Position numbers and translations under genes: made by a program. Shown here piece after piece: positions 1-5,698 of a stretch of DNA of 5,698 nt (the first letter of the stretch is position 1; each line of letters starts with the position of its first letter). The stretch is from Ruminococcaceae bacterium UBA1865 (lineage in GTDB: Bacteria; Bacillota; Clostridia; Oscillospirales; Acutalibacteraceae): NCBI GenBank assembly GCA_002338255.1, contig DDHX01000062.1:71444-77141 (forward strand). Direction: 5' to 3'. The notes beneath the pieces are model-generated. The model searched no databases. It worked only from the letters and a program-made list of their open reading frames with translations, and had not been told where the DNA came from.

Positions 1-1198
1 GCGCCCGCTCAACGACGTACCCTGCGTTTCATGCGGCCAGTGCATCGTAAGCTGCCCGACCGGCGCTTTAACCGAACGTGACCAGTGCGACGAAGTGATG
101 GCGGCAATCAATGACCCTGAAAAGTATGTAGTCGTGCAAACGGCTCCGGCAATCCGTGCCACACTCGGCGAGTGCTTTGGCTTGCCGATTGGCACCAATG
201 TTAAAGGCAAAATGGTCGCGGCGCTGCGCCGCCTTGGCTTTGATAAAGTATTCGACACCGATTTCGGCGCCGACCTCACCATCATTGAGGAAGCCAACGA
301 ACTCCTTGACCGGGTGAAGAATGGCGGCGCGCTGCCGCTGATTACCTCCTGCTCACCGGGCTGGGTCAAGTTCTGCGAGTATTATTATCCGGAACTGCTG
401 CCGAATGTTTCTTCCTGCAAATCACCGCAGCAGATGACCGGCGCCATGATTAAGACGTATTACGCGCAAAAGAACAACATTGACCCCAAAAACATTGTTG
501 TTGTCAGCGTGATGCCATGCACAGCTAAAAAGTTTGAAGTAAAACGCGAAGACCAGAACGCGGCCGGTAAGGACATTGAAGATGTTGATATTGCGATTAC
601 CACCCGCGAACTTTCCCGCCTGATTAATATGGCGCATATCAACTTTAACCGCCTGCCGGACGAGGACTTTGACCCAGCTTTGGGCGTTTCCACCGGTGCC
701 GCGGCCATCTTCGGCGCGACCGGCGGCGTAATGGAGGCCGCGTTAAGAACAGCGGCTGAAACCCTTGAGGGCAGAAGCCTTGATTCCATCGAGTACACAG
801 ATGTTCGCGGAACAGAAGGAATTAAAGAGGCAGTCTATCATGTTGGCGGTATGGACGTAAAGGTTGCCGCTATCAGTGGATTGAACAATGCCAACGAAAT
901 TCTTTCTAAAGTGAAAAACGGCGAGGGTGGCTATCACTTTATTGAAATTATGTGCTGCCCGGGCGGTTGCGTCAACGGTGGCGGCCAGCCGATTCAGCCG
1001 GCAACGGTTCGTAACTTTACGGATTTGAAGGCTGAAAGAGCCAAAGCCCTTTATGAAGAGGACAGAAATCTGCCCCTGCGTAAGAGCCACGAAAGCCCGC
1101 TTATCAAGGTGGTTTATGAAGAATTCCTTGAAAAACCGGGAAGTCACAAGGCTCACGAAATTTTGCACACAAGCTACGTGCCACGTAAAAAATATTGA
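1..1198 (+). CDS. hydA: [FeFe] hydrogenase catalytic subunit, NAD-linked (HydA/group A6-like), 5' partial
   Basis: This is the C-terminal 398 codons of an iron-only hydrogenase. Reading starts at base 2, base 1 belongs to the preceding codon, and the true start is upstream. It catalyses 2H+ + 2e- to H2 in the cytoplasm. Residues 8-18 (numbered from base 2) hold C-x2-C-x2-C-x3-CP, one [4Fe-4S] site of a ferredoxin-like domain, so more N-terminal clusters are expected upstream. The H-cluster domain follows with L1 TSCSPGW (344-364), L2 MPCTAKKFE (512-538) and L3 EIMCCPGGCVNGGGQP (944-991). The C-terminus, with KSHE and AHEIL, is of the usual type. A GTG and an ATG at 95-100 are internal codons, not starts, because the cluster motif reads in frame before them. 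Overall resemblance is to NADH-dependent group A6 enzymes (HydABC type), judged from memory, and partner subunits are not in the window. Oddities are Ser in place of the second Cys of L1 and Cys before the first L3 ligand. Family assignment is very secure; the electron donor is inferred. Confidence 0.96.
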   Translation, partial: RPLNDVPCVSCGQCIVSCPTGALTERDQCDEVMAAINDPEKYVVVQTAPAIRATLGECFGLPIGTNVKGKMVAALRRLGFDKVFDTDFGADLTIIEEANELLDRVKNGGALPLITSCSPGWVKFCEYYYPELLPNVSSCKSPQQMTGAMIKTYYAQKNNIDPKNIVVVSVMPCTAKKFEVKREDQNAAGKDIEDVDIAITTRELSRLINMAHINFNRLPDEDFDPALGVSTGAAAIFGATGGVMEAALRTAAETLEGRSLDSIEYTDVRGTEGIKEAVYHVGGMDVKVAAISGLNNANEILSKVKNGEGGYHFIEIMCCPGGCVNGGGQPIQPATVRNFTDLKAERAKALYEEDRNLPLRKSHESPLIKVVYEEFLEKPGSHKAHEILHTSYVPRKKY

Positions 1199-1204
1199 TG
1201 TATC

Positions 1205-1243
1205 AACCCCGGACAAATTTTGTTTGTCCGGGGTTGTTCTTTA
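1205..1243 (+). terminator. Rho-independent terminator after the hydrogenase gene
   Basis: A perfect 13-bp inverted repeat pairs 1205-1217 (AACCCCGGACAAA) with 1223-1235, around a 5-nt loop TTTTG. A moderately T-rich tail (TTGTTCTTTAT) follows. It begins 6 nt after the hydrogenase stop codon. The opposite strand has no T-run after the stem, so it should work mainly on rightward transcription. It marks the hydrogenase gene as the last of its transcription unit. Confidence 0.92.
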
Positions 1244-1264
1244 TCTCATTGGTTATGCTATAAT
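1234..1264 (+). promoter_or_regulatory. Probable sigma-A-type promoter with extended -10 for the DUF218 gene
   Basis: A perfect TATAAT at 1259-1264 is preceded by TG at 1256-1257, giving an extended -10 (TGCTATAAT). The -35 is poor: TTGTTC at 1234-1239 with a 19-nt spacer, or GTTCTT at 1236-1241 with 17 nt. Both overlap the 3' arm or tail of the preceding terminator. The extended -10 can compensate for the weak -35. The predicted start of transcription is near 1271, only about 11 nt before the ATG. Confidence 0.65.
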
Positions 1265-1270
1265 GTTCAT

Positions 1271-1278
1271 GGGGTGAT
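1271..1278 (+). promoter_or_regulatory. Ribosome binding site of the DUF218 gene
   Basis: GGGGTGAT matches the 3' part of the consensus GGAGGTGAT and lies just before ATG at 1282, supporting that start. Its position at or next to the predicted transcript 5' end is unusual. Confidence 0.7.
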
Positions 1279-1281
1279 AAT

Positions 1282-2055
1282 ATGAAAAAACGAATATTAA
1301 AAGGTTTGGTCATGATTCTGTCAGTGGTCGGATTAGTCTGGTTTATTGGGCCGATTTTTTGGAATGTTAAAAATATCGGGAATCTTACGGGTATTGCCGT
1401 GTGTGTTCTCGTGTTCCTGATTGCCGTTTTTTACGATGGAATAAAGAAGATATGCAAGGCTTCCAAGCCGTTTCGTGTCTTCTGCCGCGTTGTTTCCGTC
1501 CTGTTTTGCGTCGGAGTTCTTTGGGCCGCCGTGCTGACGGGGTTCATGCTTTACGGCGCGAATGTGTTCGGGATGCGTGCGGAAGCACCAAAGGATGCGA
1601 CGGTGGTGGTGCTCGGCAGCAAGGTGAGCGGAACCACGCCAAGCGCGGATTTAAGGGCGAGAATCGATGCAGCAGCCGTATATCTGAAAGCAAATCCACA
1701 GGCGAAGTGCGTCGTCAGCGGCGGGCAGGGTGCGGGCGAACTTGTAACGGAAGCGTCCGCGATGGAAAAAGGTCTTGTGCTTCAGGGTATTGACGCTTCC
1801 CGTATTTTAACTGAAGACCGGTCCACAACGACAGTGGAAAATCTTAAAAATTCGCTCACGGTTATCAAACAAAAAAGCCTTAGTTCCGATTTGGCAATTG
1901 TTACCGATGAGTACCACGAATTTCGCGCGGGTAAAATTGCAGAAAACTTAGGGGCCAAGTCTTACGCAATTTGCGCACAAACGCCGTGGTATATTTTTTC
2001 CGCCTGCTACGCGCGCGAGCTTTTGGCGCTGACGAATTTTCTGATCATTGCGTAA
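1282..2055 (+). CDS. Membrane-anchored DUF218/YdcF-like (SanA/ElyC superfamily) protein
   Basis: The 257-residue protein has three hydrophobic segments at about residues 8-27, 34-51 and 67-92. A soluble DUF218 domain follows from about 106 to the end. DUF218-like features are the opening strand VVVLGSK (108-114), an Arg-containing helix (LRARIDAAAVYL, 124-135), the VVSGGQGAGE loop (144-153) followed by E157, and I-L-T-E-D-R-S-T-T-T-x-E-N-L at 175-188. With an odd number of spans, the domain could face outward if the N-terminus is inside; this is inferred. Family members SanA and ElyC are linked to envelope integrity in enterobacteria, but the biochemical activity of the clostridial proteins is unknown to me, so no substrate is assigned. 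The gene has its own promoter after the hydrogenase terminator and no visible terminator of its own, so read-through into pyrC is possible. The 5' third is more AT-rich than the neighbours, as expected of membrane segments. Confidence 0.85.
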   Translation: MKKRILKGLVMILSVVGLVWFIGPIFWNVKNIGNLTGIAVCVLVFLIAVFYDGIKKICKASKPFRVFCRVVSVLFCVGVLWAAVLTGFMLYGANVFGMRAEAPKDATVVVLGSKVSGTTPSADLRARIDAAAVYLKANPQAKCVVSGGQGAGELVTEASAMEKGLVLQGIDASRILTEDRSTTTVENLKNSLTVIKQKSLSSDLAIVTDEYHEFRAGKIAENLGAKSYAICAQTPWYIFSACYARELLALTNFLIIA

Positions 2056-2084
2056 TTTACTAATGACATAAAATATAGTATGAT
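2056..2084 (+). promoter_or_regulatory. Probable promoter of the pyrC-pyrF-pyrK-pyrD operon
   Basis: TTTACT (2056-2061, 4 of 6 to TTGACA) and TATGAT (2079-2084, 5 of 6 to TATAAT) are exactly 17 nt apart, with an AT-rich spacer. The -35 starts at the base after the stop codon of the preceding gene. Transcription is predicted to start near 2090-2092, giving a leader of about 26 nt before the pyrC ATG. That is too short for a PyrR-type terminator/antiterminator. Confidence 0.75.
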
Positions 2085-2089
2085 AGTAT
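2075..2089 (+). repeat. Short tandem direct repeat over the pyrC -10 region
   Basis: ATAGTAT occurs at 2075-2081 and again at 2083-2089, one base apart (period 8). The first copy shares its last three bases with the TATGAT box and the second copy runs out of it. It may be an operator half-site pair, a second -10 register, or chance in AT-rich DNA. Confidence 0.4.
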
Positions 2090-2105
2090 CACAGGATAAA
2101 ATGTT

Positions 2106-2111
2106 GGAGGT
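2106..2111 (+). promoter_or_regulatory. Ribosome binding site of pyrC
   Basis: GGAGGT lies 5 nt before ATG at 2117. It fixes this start over the out-of-frame ATG at 2101. Confidence 0.9.
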
Positions 2112-2116
2112 ACGCG

Positions 2117-3388
2117 ATGGACAAGCTTCTGATTAAAGGCGCGAGAATCATTGACCCTGCGAACGCGCTCGACAAAGTCGGTGATATCCTTGTCGCTGAC
2201 GGTAAAATCGTGAATATCGGCTGGTGTGCAGACAGCATCGGCACACAAAGAATTGATGCGTCCGGCTTAATCGCCGCGCCCGGTCTTGTTGATATGCATG
2301 TTCACCTGCGCGACCCCGGATTCACTGAAAAAGAAGATATTATCACGGGCTGCAAAGCCGCCGCTGCGGGCGGAGTGACCAGCCTTTTGTGTATGCCGAA
2401 TACAAATCCGGCGACGGATTGTGCGGATACAGTCCGGTATATACTGGATAAAGCACAGGGCGCCGACGCGCGTGTTTATGTTGCCGCCGCAATTACAAAG
2501 GGACTGAAAAGCGGGCAGCTTTGTGATTTCAGCGAATTGAAAGCCGCGGGCGCAATTGCGCTGAGCGATGACGGCCGCCCGGTTGTCAACACCGCGCTGA
2601 TGGCACAGGCCATGCGCCTTGTGCCGCAGCTCGGCATGAAAGTGGTATCCCACTGTGAAGACCTGTTTCTCTCCGAGGGCGGCAGGCTGAACGAAGGGGA
2701 GACCTCCGAAACACTTGGCGTAAAAGGGGTTCCCGCCGCTGCCGAAGATTGCGGTACCGCGCGTGAAATCGCACTTGCGGCGGCGTACGGCGTACCGGTT
2801 CACATTTGTCACGTCAGTACCAAAACGTCCGTTGCGCTCATCCGTGACGCGAAAAAACGCGGCGTTCAGGTAACGGCTGAAACTGCTCCGCACTACTTTG
2901 CCCTGACCGAAAAGGAACTGCTCCGGCGCGACGCGGATTACCGCATGAGCCCGCCGCTGCGAACGGAAGAGGACAGGCTCGCTGTGATAAAAGGGTTAAT
3001 GGATGGCACAATCAACGCGATTGCGACCGACCACGCGCCGCATACCACGGCAGAAAAGTCGGATTTTCTCACCGCGCCGAACGGAAGCATCGGCATGGAA
3101 ACAAGTCTTGCCGCAGGAATCACTTATTTAGTAAATCATCAATGTATGACGATCAATGAATTAATCAGACTTATGAGCACTGCGCCGGCGAACCTGCTTG
3201 GAATCAATGCCGGCACCTTAAGCATCGGCGCCCCCGCAGATTTGGTGCTGTTTAACCCCGGTGAACGGTGGACTGTGGATGTTAACCATCTTCACGGTAA
3301 GAGTAAAAACGCTGTTTTTAAGAACAAAGAGCTGATAGGAAAAGTTAAAAGGACGGTTTGCCGAGGGCAAGTTGTTTTTACAGATTAA
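2117..3388 (+). CDS. pyrC: Dihydroorotase (class I, PyrC)
   Basis: This cytoplasmic zinc amidohydrolase interconverts N-carbamoyl-L-aspartate and L-dihydroorotate, the third step of UMP synthesis. Its 423 residues are close to the usual ~425 of the Gram-positive type. Visible motifs are DMHVHLRDPGF (59-69; metal ligands H61 and H63, substrate Arg R65), MPNTNP (93-98), LSDDG (149-153; Asp in the place where other amidohydrolases carry a carboxylated Lys), SHCED (178-182; H179), HICHVST (229-235; H232), and ATDHAPH (303-309; catalytic D305). This motif pattern separates it from the shorter E. coli-type PyrC and from hydantoinases or allantoinases. No residue expected for activity is missing. 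It is the first gene of the operon behind its own promoter, with pyrF 18 nt downstream. Confidence 0.97.
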   Translation: MDKLLIKGARIIDPANALDKVGDILVADGKIVNIGWCADSIGTQRIDASGLIAAPGLVDMHVHLRDPGFTEKEDIITGCKAAAAGGVTSLLCMPNTNPATDCADTVRYILDKAQGADARVYVAAAITKGLKSGQLCDFSELKAAGAIALSDDGRPVVNTALMAQAMRLVPQLGMKVVSHCEDLFLSEGGRLNEGETSETLGVKGVPAAAEDCGTAREIALAAAYGVPVHICHVSTKTSVALIRDAKKRGVQVTAETAPHYFALTEKELLRRDADYRMSPPLRTEEDRLAVIKGLMDGTINAIATDHAPHTTAEKSDFLTAPNGSIGMETSLAAGITYLVNHQCMTINELIRLMSTAPANLLGINAGTLSIGAPADLVLFNPGERWTVDVNHLHGKSKNAVFKNKELIGKVKRTVCRGQVVFTD

Positions 3389-3406
3389 ATTGATGGAGGA
3401 AACACA

Positions 3407-4339
3407 ATGGCATTGGACAGATTGATTGAAGGCATCGTAAAATTGCAAAATCCTACGGTTGCGGGACTTGACCCGAAGCTTGATTACATTCCGAAATATA
3501 TAAAGGAGAAAGCCTTTACACAGTATGGCGAAACGCTTGAAGGCGCGGCCGCCGCGCTCTTGGAATTCAACAAGGGCCTGATTGATGCGCTTTGCGGCAT
3601 TGTTCCGGCTGTGAAGCCGCAGTGTGCTTATTATGAGATGTACGGGTGGCAGGGTGTAAAGGCATTATACGATACAATCAGCTATGCACGGCAAAAGGGC
3701 ATGTTCGTCATCACCGACGGTAAGCGCAATGATATCGGCACCACCATGCAGGCATATGCCACGGCGCACCTCGGTACGGTGGCAGTCGGCGGCACGCGCT
3801 GCACGCCGTTTGGCGGTGACGCACTGACCGTGAACCCCTACCTCGGTTCGGACGGGATTCGTCCGCTTTTGGATATCTGTGAGGATGAGGACAAGGGCAT
3901 CTTTGTTCTGGTTAAAACCTCAAATCCATCCTCCGGCGAGCTGCAAAATCTAATTTTCGAGGGCGGCGAAACGCTTTATGAAACAGTCGGCCAGTACTGC
4001 GAGGAGTGGGGCGACAGCCTGCCGGGTAAGTATGGCTACTCCGGTGTGGGTGCGGTCGTGGGCGCAACCTACCCCGAACAGCTTTTTGAGCTGCGCAGGG
4101 ATTTAACCCACACCTTCTTCCTGGTTCCGGGTTACGGTGCACAGGGCGGCGGGGCAAAGGATGTTGTTCCGGCGTTTGACTCAAACGGCCTTGGTGCAGT
4201 TGTCAACGCGTCGCGCTCCATTCTGTGCGCATGGCAGAAAACAGACGCCCCCGAACAGGATTACGCGAAAGCAGCGGCACAGGAGGCAGTCAGAATGCGC
4301 GATGAAATCGTTTCTGCGATTGGGAAGATTACGCTATGA
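3407..4339 (+). CDS. pyrF: Orotidine-5'-phosphate decarboxylase, type 2 (PyrF)
   Basis: The enzyme decarboxylates OMP to UMP, the last step of the pathway, as a soluble TIM barrel. At 310 residues it is the longer type-2 form, against ~240 in the E. coli/B. subtilis type. The catalytic signature is ITDGKRNDIG at 102-111, with the D-x-K-x-x-x-x-D-like charged array represented by D104, K106 and D109. Other family markers are GLDPKLD (20-26), VNPYLGSDG (142-150), VKTSNPSS (169-176), PGYGAQGGG (241-249, phosphate side) and VNASR (266-270). The start is supported by GGAGGA at 3395-3400, 6 nt before the ATG. The stop codon overlaps the pyrK start (ATGA at 4336-4339), which suggests translational coupling. 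Confidence 0.97.
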   Translation: MALDRLIEGIVKLQNPTVAGLDPKLDYIPKYIKEKAFTQYGETLEGAAAALLEFNKGLIDALCGIVPAVKPQCAYYEMYGWQGVKALYDTISYARQKGMFVITDGKRNDIGTTMQAYATAHLGTVAVGGTRCTPFGGDALTVNPYLGSDGIRPLLDICEDEDKGIFVLVKTSNPSSGELQNLIFEGGETLYETVGQYCEEWGDSLPGKYGYSGVGAVVGATYPEQLFELRRDLTHTFFLVPGYGAQGGGAKDVVPAFDSNGLGAVVNASRSILCAWQKTDAPEQDYAKAAAQEAVRMRDEIVSAIGKITL

Positions 4340-5100
4340 AGTACGACGTAAAACTTTGCAGGATCTTAAATAAAAAGCAATTGACAAATGATATTTTTGA
4401 TGTGACCGTCAAAGCCGATGAGCTTGCGCAAATTGCGAAGCCGGGGCAGTTCGCGCACATTTATGTACCCGGGAAGACCCTGCGCCGCCCGATTTCTATT
4501 TGCGAAATTGACCGCGCGGCGGGAACGCTCCGTTTTGTGTTCCAAATCCGCGGCGAAGGCACGGAACAATTGGCGCAAATACAGGAGGGCGAAACGCTCG
4601 ACCTGATTGCCCCGCTCGGCAACGGCTTTTCACTCGGCAACCTGAACCGCCGTGCGGTGTTCGTCGGCGGCGGCATCGGAGTACCCCCTCTTTTGGAGGC
4701 GGCAAAAGCGTTTGGTAAAAATGCAACCGTCATTGCAGGATTCCGGAACAAAGACAGCATAATTTTAAAAGAAGATTTTGAAAAGAACGGCAATCAGGTG
4801 ATGATTGTGACCGACGATGGTTCATTCGGCCATCACGGCCTTGTCACGGACTGCATGAAGGACTTGGACTTTGACGTGATTTTCGCCTGCGGGCCGACAC
4901 CAATGCTTAAAGCGGTTTGTAAAATTGCCGCGGAGCGTGCCGTGCCGTGCCAGATTTCCCTTGAGGAGCGCATGGCCTGCGGAGTCGGCGCGTGTTTGGG
5001 CTGCGCCTGCAAGCTGAAAAAGGATGGGCGGGAATTTTACGGCCACGTCTGTAAGGACGGGCCGGTATTCGATTACGAAAGCGTTGTGTGGGAGGAATAA
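4336..5100 (+). CDS. pyrK: Dihydroorotate dehydrogenase B electron-transfer subunit (PyrK)
   Basis: This FAD and [2Fe-2S] protein pairs with PyrD and carries electrons from the FMN of PyrD to NAD+. The 254 residues show the ferredoxin-reductase order. The FAD-binding barrel contains RPISICEI (51-58) and the following GEGTEQL (74-80). The nucleotide-binding domain has GGGIGVPPLL (111-120) and FACGPTPML (183-191). The C-terminal iron-sulfur loop has C215, C220, C223 and C239 (C-x4-C-x2-C-x15-C), plus an additional C225. Length and order are typical of PyrK. The adjoining pyrD makes it unlikely to be a related sulfhydrogenase gamma or NfnA subunit. The start lies inside the pyrF stop (4-nt overlap), and only a weak GGGAAG (4322-4327) precedes it, so it probably depends on ribosomes finishing pyrF. 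Confidence 0.96.
   Translation: MKYDVKLCRILNKKQLTNDIFDVTVKADELAQIAKPGQFAHIYVPGKTLRRPISICEIDRAAGTLRFVFQIRGEGTEQLAQIQEGETLDLIAPLGNGFSLGNLNRRAVFVGGGIGVPPLLEAAKAFGKNATVIAGFRNKDSIILKEDFEKNGNQVMIVTDDGSFGHHGLVTDCMKDLDFDVIFACGPTPMLKAVCKIAAERAVPCQISLEERMACGVGACLGCACKLKKDGREFYGHVCKDGPVFDYESVVWEE
5091..5095 (+). promoter_or_regulatory. Ribosome binding site of pyrD, inside the pyrK 3' end
   Basis: GGAGG is embedded in the last codons of pyrK, 6 nt before the pyrD ATG at 5102. It fixes the pyrD start and couples its translation to the end of pyrK. Confidence 0.88.
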
Positions 5101-5101
5101 T

Positions 5102-5698
5102 ATGGCCGATTTACATGTGAACATAGCCGGAGTGGAATTGAACAATCCGATTATCGCCGCTTCCGGTACCTTTGGCTTCGGCCATGAATACGGTGAATTT
5201 TATCCGCTCAGCACTTTGGGCGGTATCTCCTGCAAGGGAATTACGCTGACACAGCGGCCCGGCAATCCGCCGCCGCGCATCGCGGAAACGCCGGGCGGTA
5301 TGCTGAATGCGGTCGGACTGCAAAATCCTGGTGTGGATTATTTTATCGAGCATGATTTACCGTGGCTCAGGGAGCAGGGGACAGTCATCATCGCAAATAT
5401 AGCTGGAAATACACCGGAGGATTACTGCGAAATGGCTGAAAAGCTGAGTGCTACCGATGTTGACCTGATCGAACTGAACATCTCCTGCCCAAACGTCAAG
5501 CAGGGCGGGGTGCAGTTCGGAACAAGCTGCGCGGGGGTGGAAAATATCACCGCCGCGGTTCGTGCTCACTGCAAAAAACCGCTGATGGTTAAGCTTTCGC
5601 CGAACGTCAGCGATATCGGTGAGATTGCCGCGGCTGCCGAAAGCGGGGGCGCGGACGCAATTTCCATGATTAACACTTTAACGGGAATGAGAATTGAT
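5102..5698 (+). CDS. pyrD: Dihydroorotate dehydrogenase, class 1B catalytic subunit (PyrD), 3' partial
   Basis: This is the first 199 codons of a ~300-residue FMN TIM-barrel enzyme that oxidises dihydroorotate to orotate. The frame stays open to the window edge. Motifs are ASGTFGFG (20-27), CKGIT (44-48; FMN-side K45), GGMLNAVGLQNPGV (65-78; substrate-side N69), ANIAG (98-102), NISCPN (126-131; C129 as catalytic base) and VKLSPNV (163-169; K164), then INTL (190-193). A Cys rather than a Ser base marks class 1, soluble enzymes, and the adjacent pyrK marks subclass 1B (NAD+-linked PyrD2K2). The start codon is one base after the pyrK stop, giving tight co-translation suited to an equimolar complex. 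Nothing expected is missing in the part visible. The C-terminal FMN-phosphate region and any following pyrE are outside the window. Confidence 0.96.
   Translation, partial: MADLHVNIAGVELNNPIIAASGTFGFGHEYGEFYPLSTLGGISCKGITLTQRPGNPPPRIAETPGGMLNAVGLQNPGVDYFIEHDLPWLREQGTVIIANIAGNTPEDYCEMAEKLSATDVDLIELNISCPNVKQGGVQFGTSCAGVENITAAVRAHCKKPLMVKLSPNVSDIGEIAAAAESGGADAISMINTLTGMRID

Noticed and set aside
95..100. GTG/ATG as a possible hydrogenase start
   Set aside because: The frame is open to the left edge and encodes a complete ferredoxin-type Cys motif before it. The gene is cut by the window, not begun here.
743..1216. 157-codon open frame on the minus strand within the hydrogenase gene
   Set aside because: It lies wholly over a well-supported coding region and the terminator arm, shows no family motif, and is explained as a shadow of the plus-strand codons.
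1053..1277. 74-codon plus-strand frame crossing the hydrogenase end and the terminator
   Set aside because: It is out of frame with the hydrogenase, runs through a terminator hairpin and has no motif.
2101..2136. 11-codon upstream reading frame starting at ATG 2101 and overlapping the pyrC start
   Set aside because: The ATG has only AGGA before it, while the strong GGAGGT at 2106-2111 lies inside it and serves ATG 2117. A regulatory role has no further support.
2267..2893. 208-codon open frame on the minus strand within pyrC
   Set aside because: It is antisense to an intact dihydroorotase, begins with GTG behind only a weak AGGG, and has no recognisable domain.
1..5698. Mobile element, prophage, defence system or CRISPR array
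   Set aside because: No transposase or integrase motifs, spaced repeats or terminal inverted repeats were seen. All gene space is accounted for by core metabolic genes and one DUF218 gene.

Overview
The window looks like chromosomal DNA from an anaerobic, fermentative Firmicute. A clostridial relative near the Oscillospiraceae is my best guess. The reasons are an NAD-linked type [FeFe] hydrogenase, strong GGAGG ribosome sites, sigma-A-like promoters in AT-rich gaps, and a Gram-positive type pyr cluster with the PyrK/PyrD (class 1B) dihydroorotate dehydrogenase and the long type-2 PyrF. Base composition is moderate and even. No mobile element, RNA gene or CRISPR array was seen, and all genes are on the + strand.

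Layout: (1) 1-1198 is the C-terminal ~398 codons of a multi-cluster [FeFe] hydrogenase whose start lies outside the window. A strong 13-bp-stem terminator (1205-1243) closes it. (2) 1282-2055 is a single gene for a membrane-anchored DUF218/YdcF-like protein. It has its own extended -10 promoter just behind the terminator and an apparently very short leader. (3) From 2056 a good promoter (TTTACT-17-TATGAT) starts a pyrimidine operon pyrC-pyrF-pyrK-pyrD. The genes are separated by 18 nt, a 4-nt overlap and 1 nt. pyrD runs off the right edge after 199 codons.

Function: PyrC closes carbamoyl-aspartate to dihydroorotate. PyrD with PyrK oxidises it to orotate, passing electrons through FMN, [2Fe-2S] and FAD to NAD+. 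PyrF decarboxylates OMP to UMP. The missing step, PyrE, may lie just downstream, but that is not visible. The hydrogenase probably re-oxidises NADH and/or reduced ferredoxin by making H2. It is transcriptionally separated from the pyr genes.

No clearly new system is present. The points most worth a second look are the TSCSPGW form of the hydrogenase L1 motif, where Ser falls on a position that is a cluster-ligand Cys in the classic enzymes, an extra Cys in its L3 motif, the absence of room for a PyrR-type attenuator before pyrC, and an 8-nt-period repeat across the pyrC -10 box.
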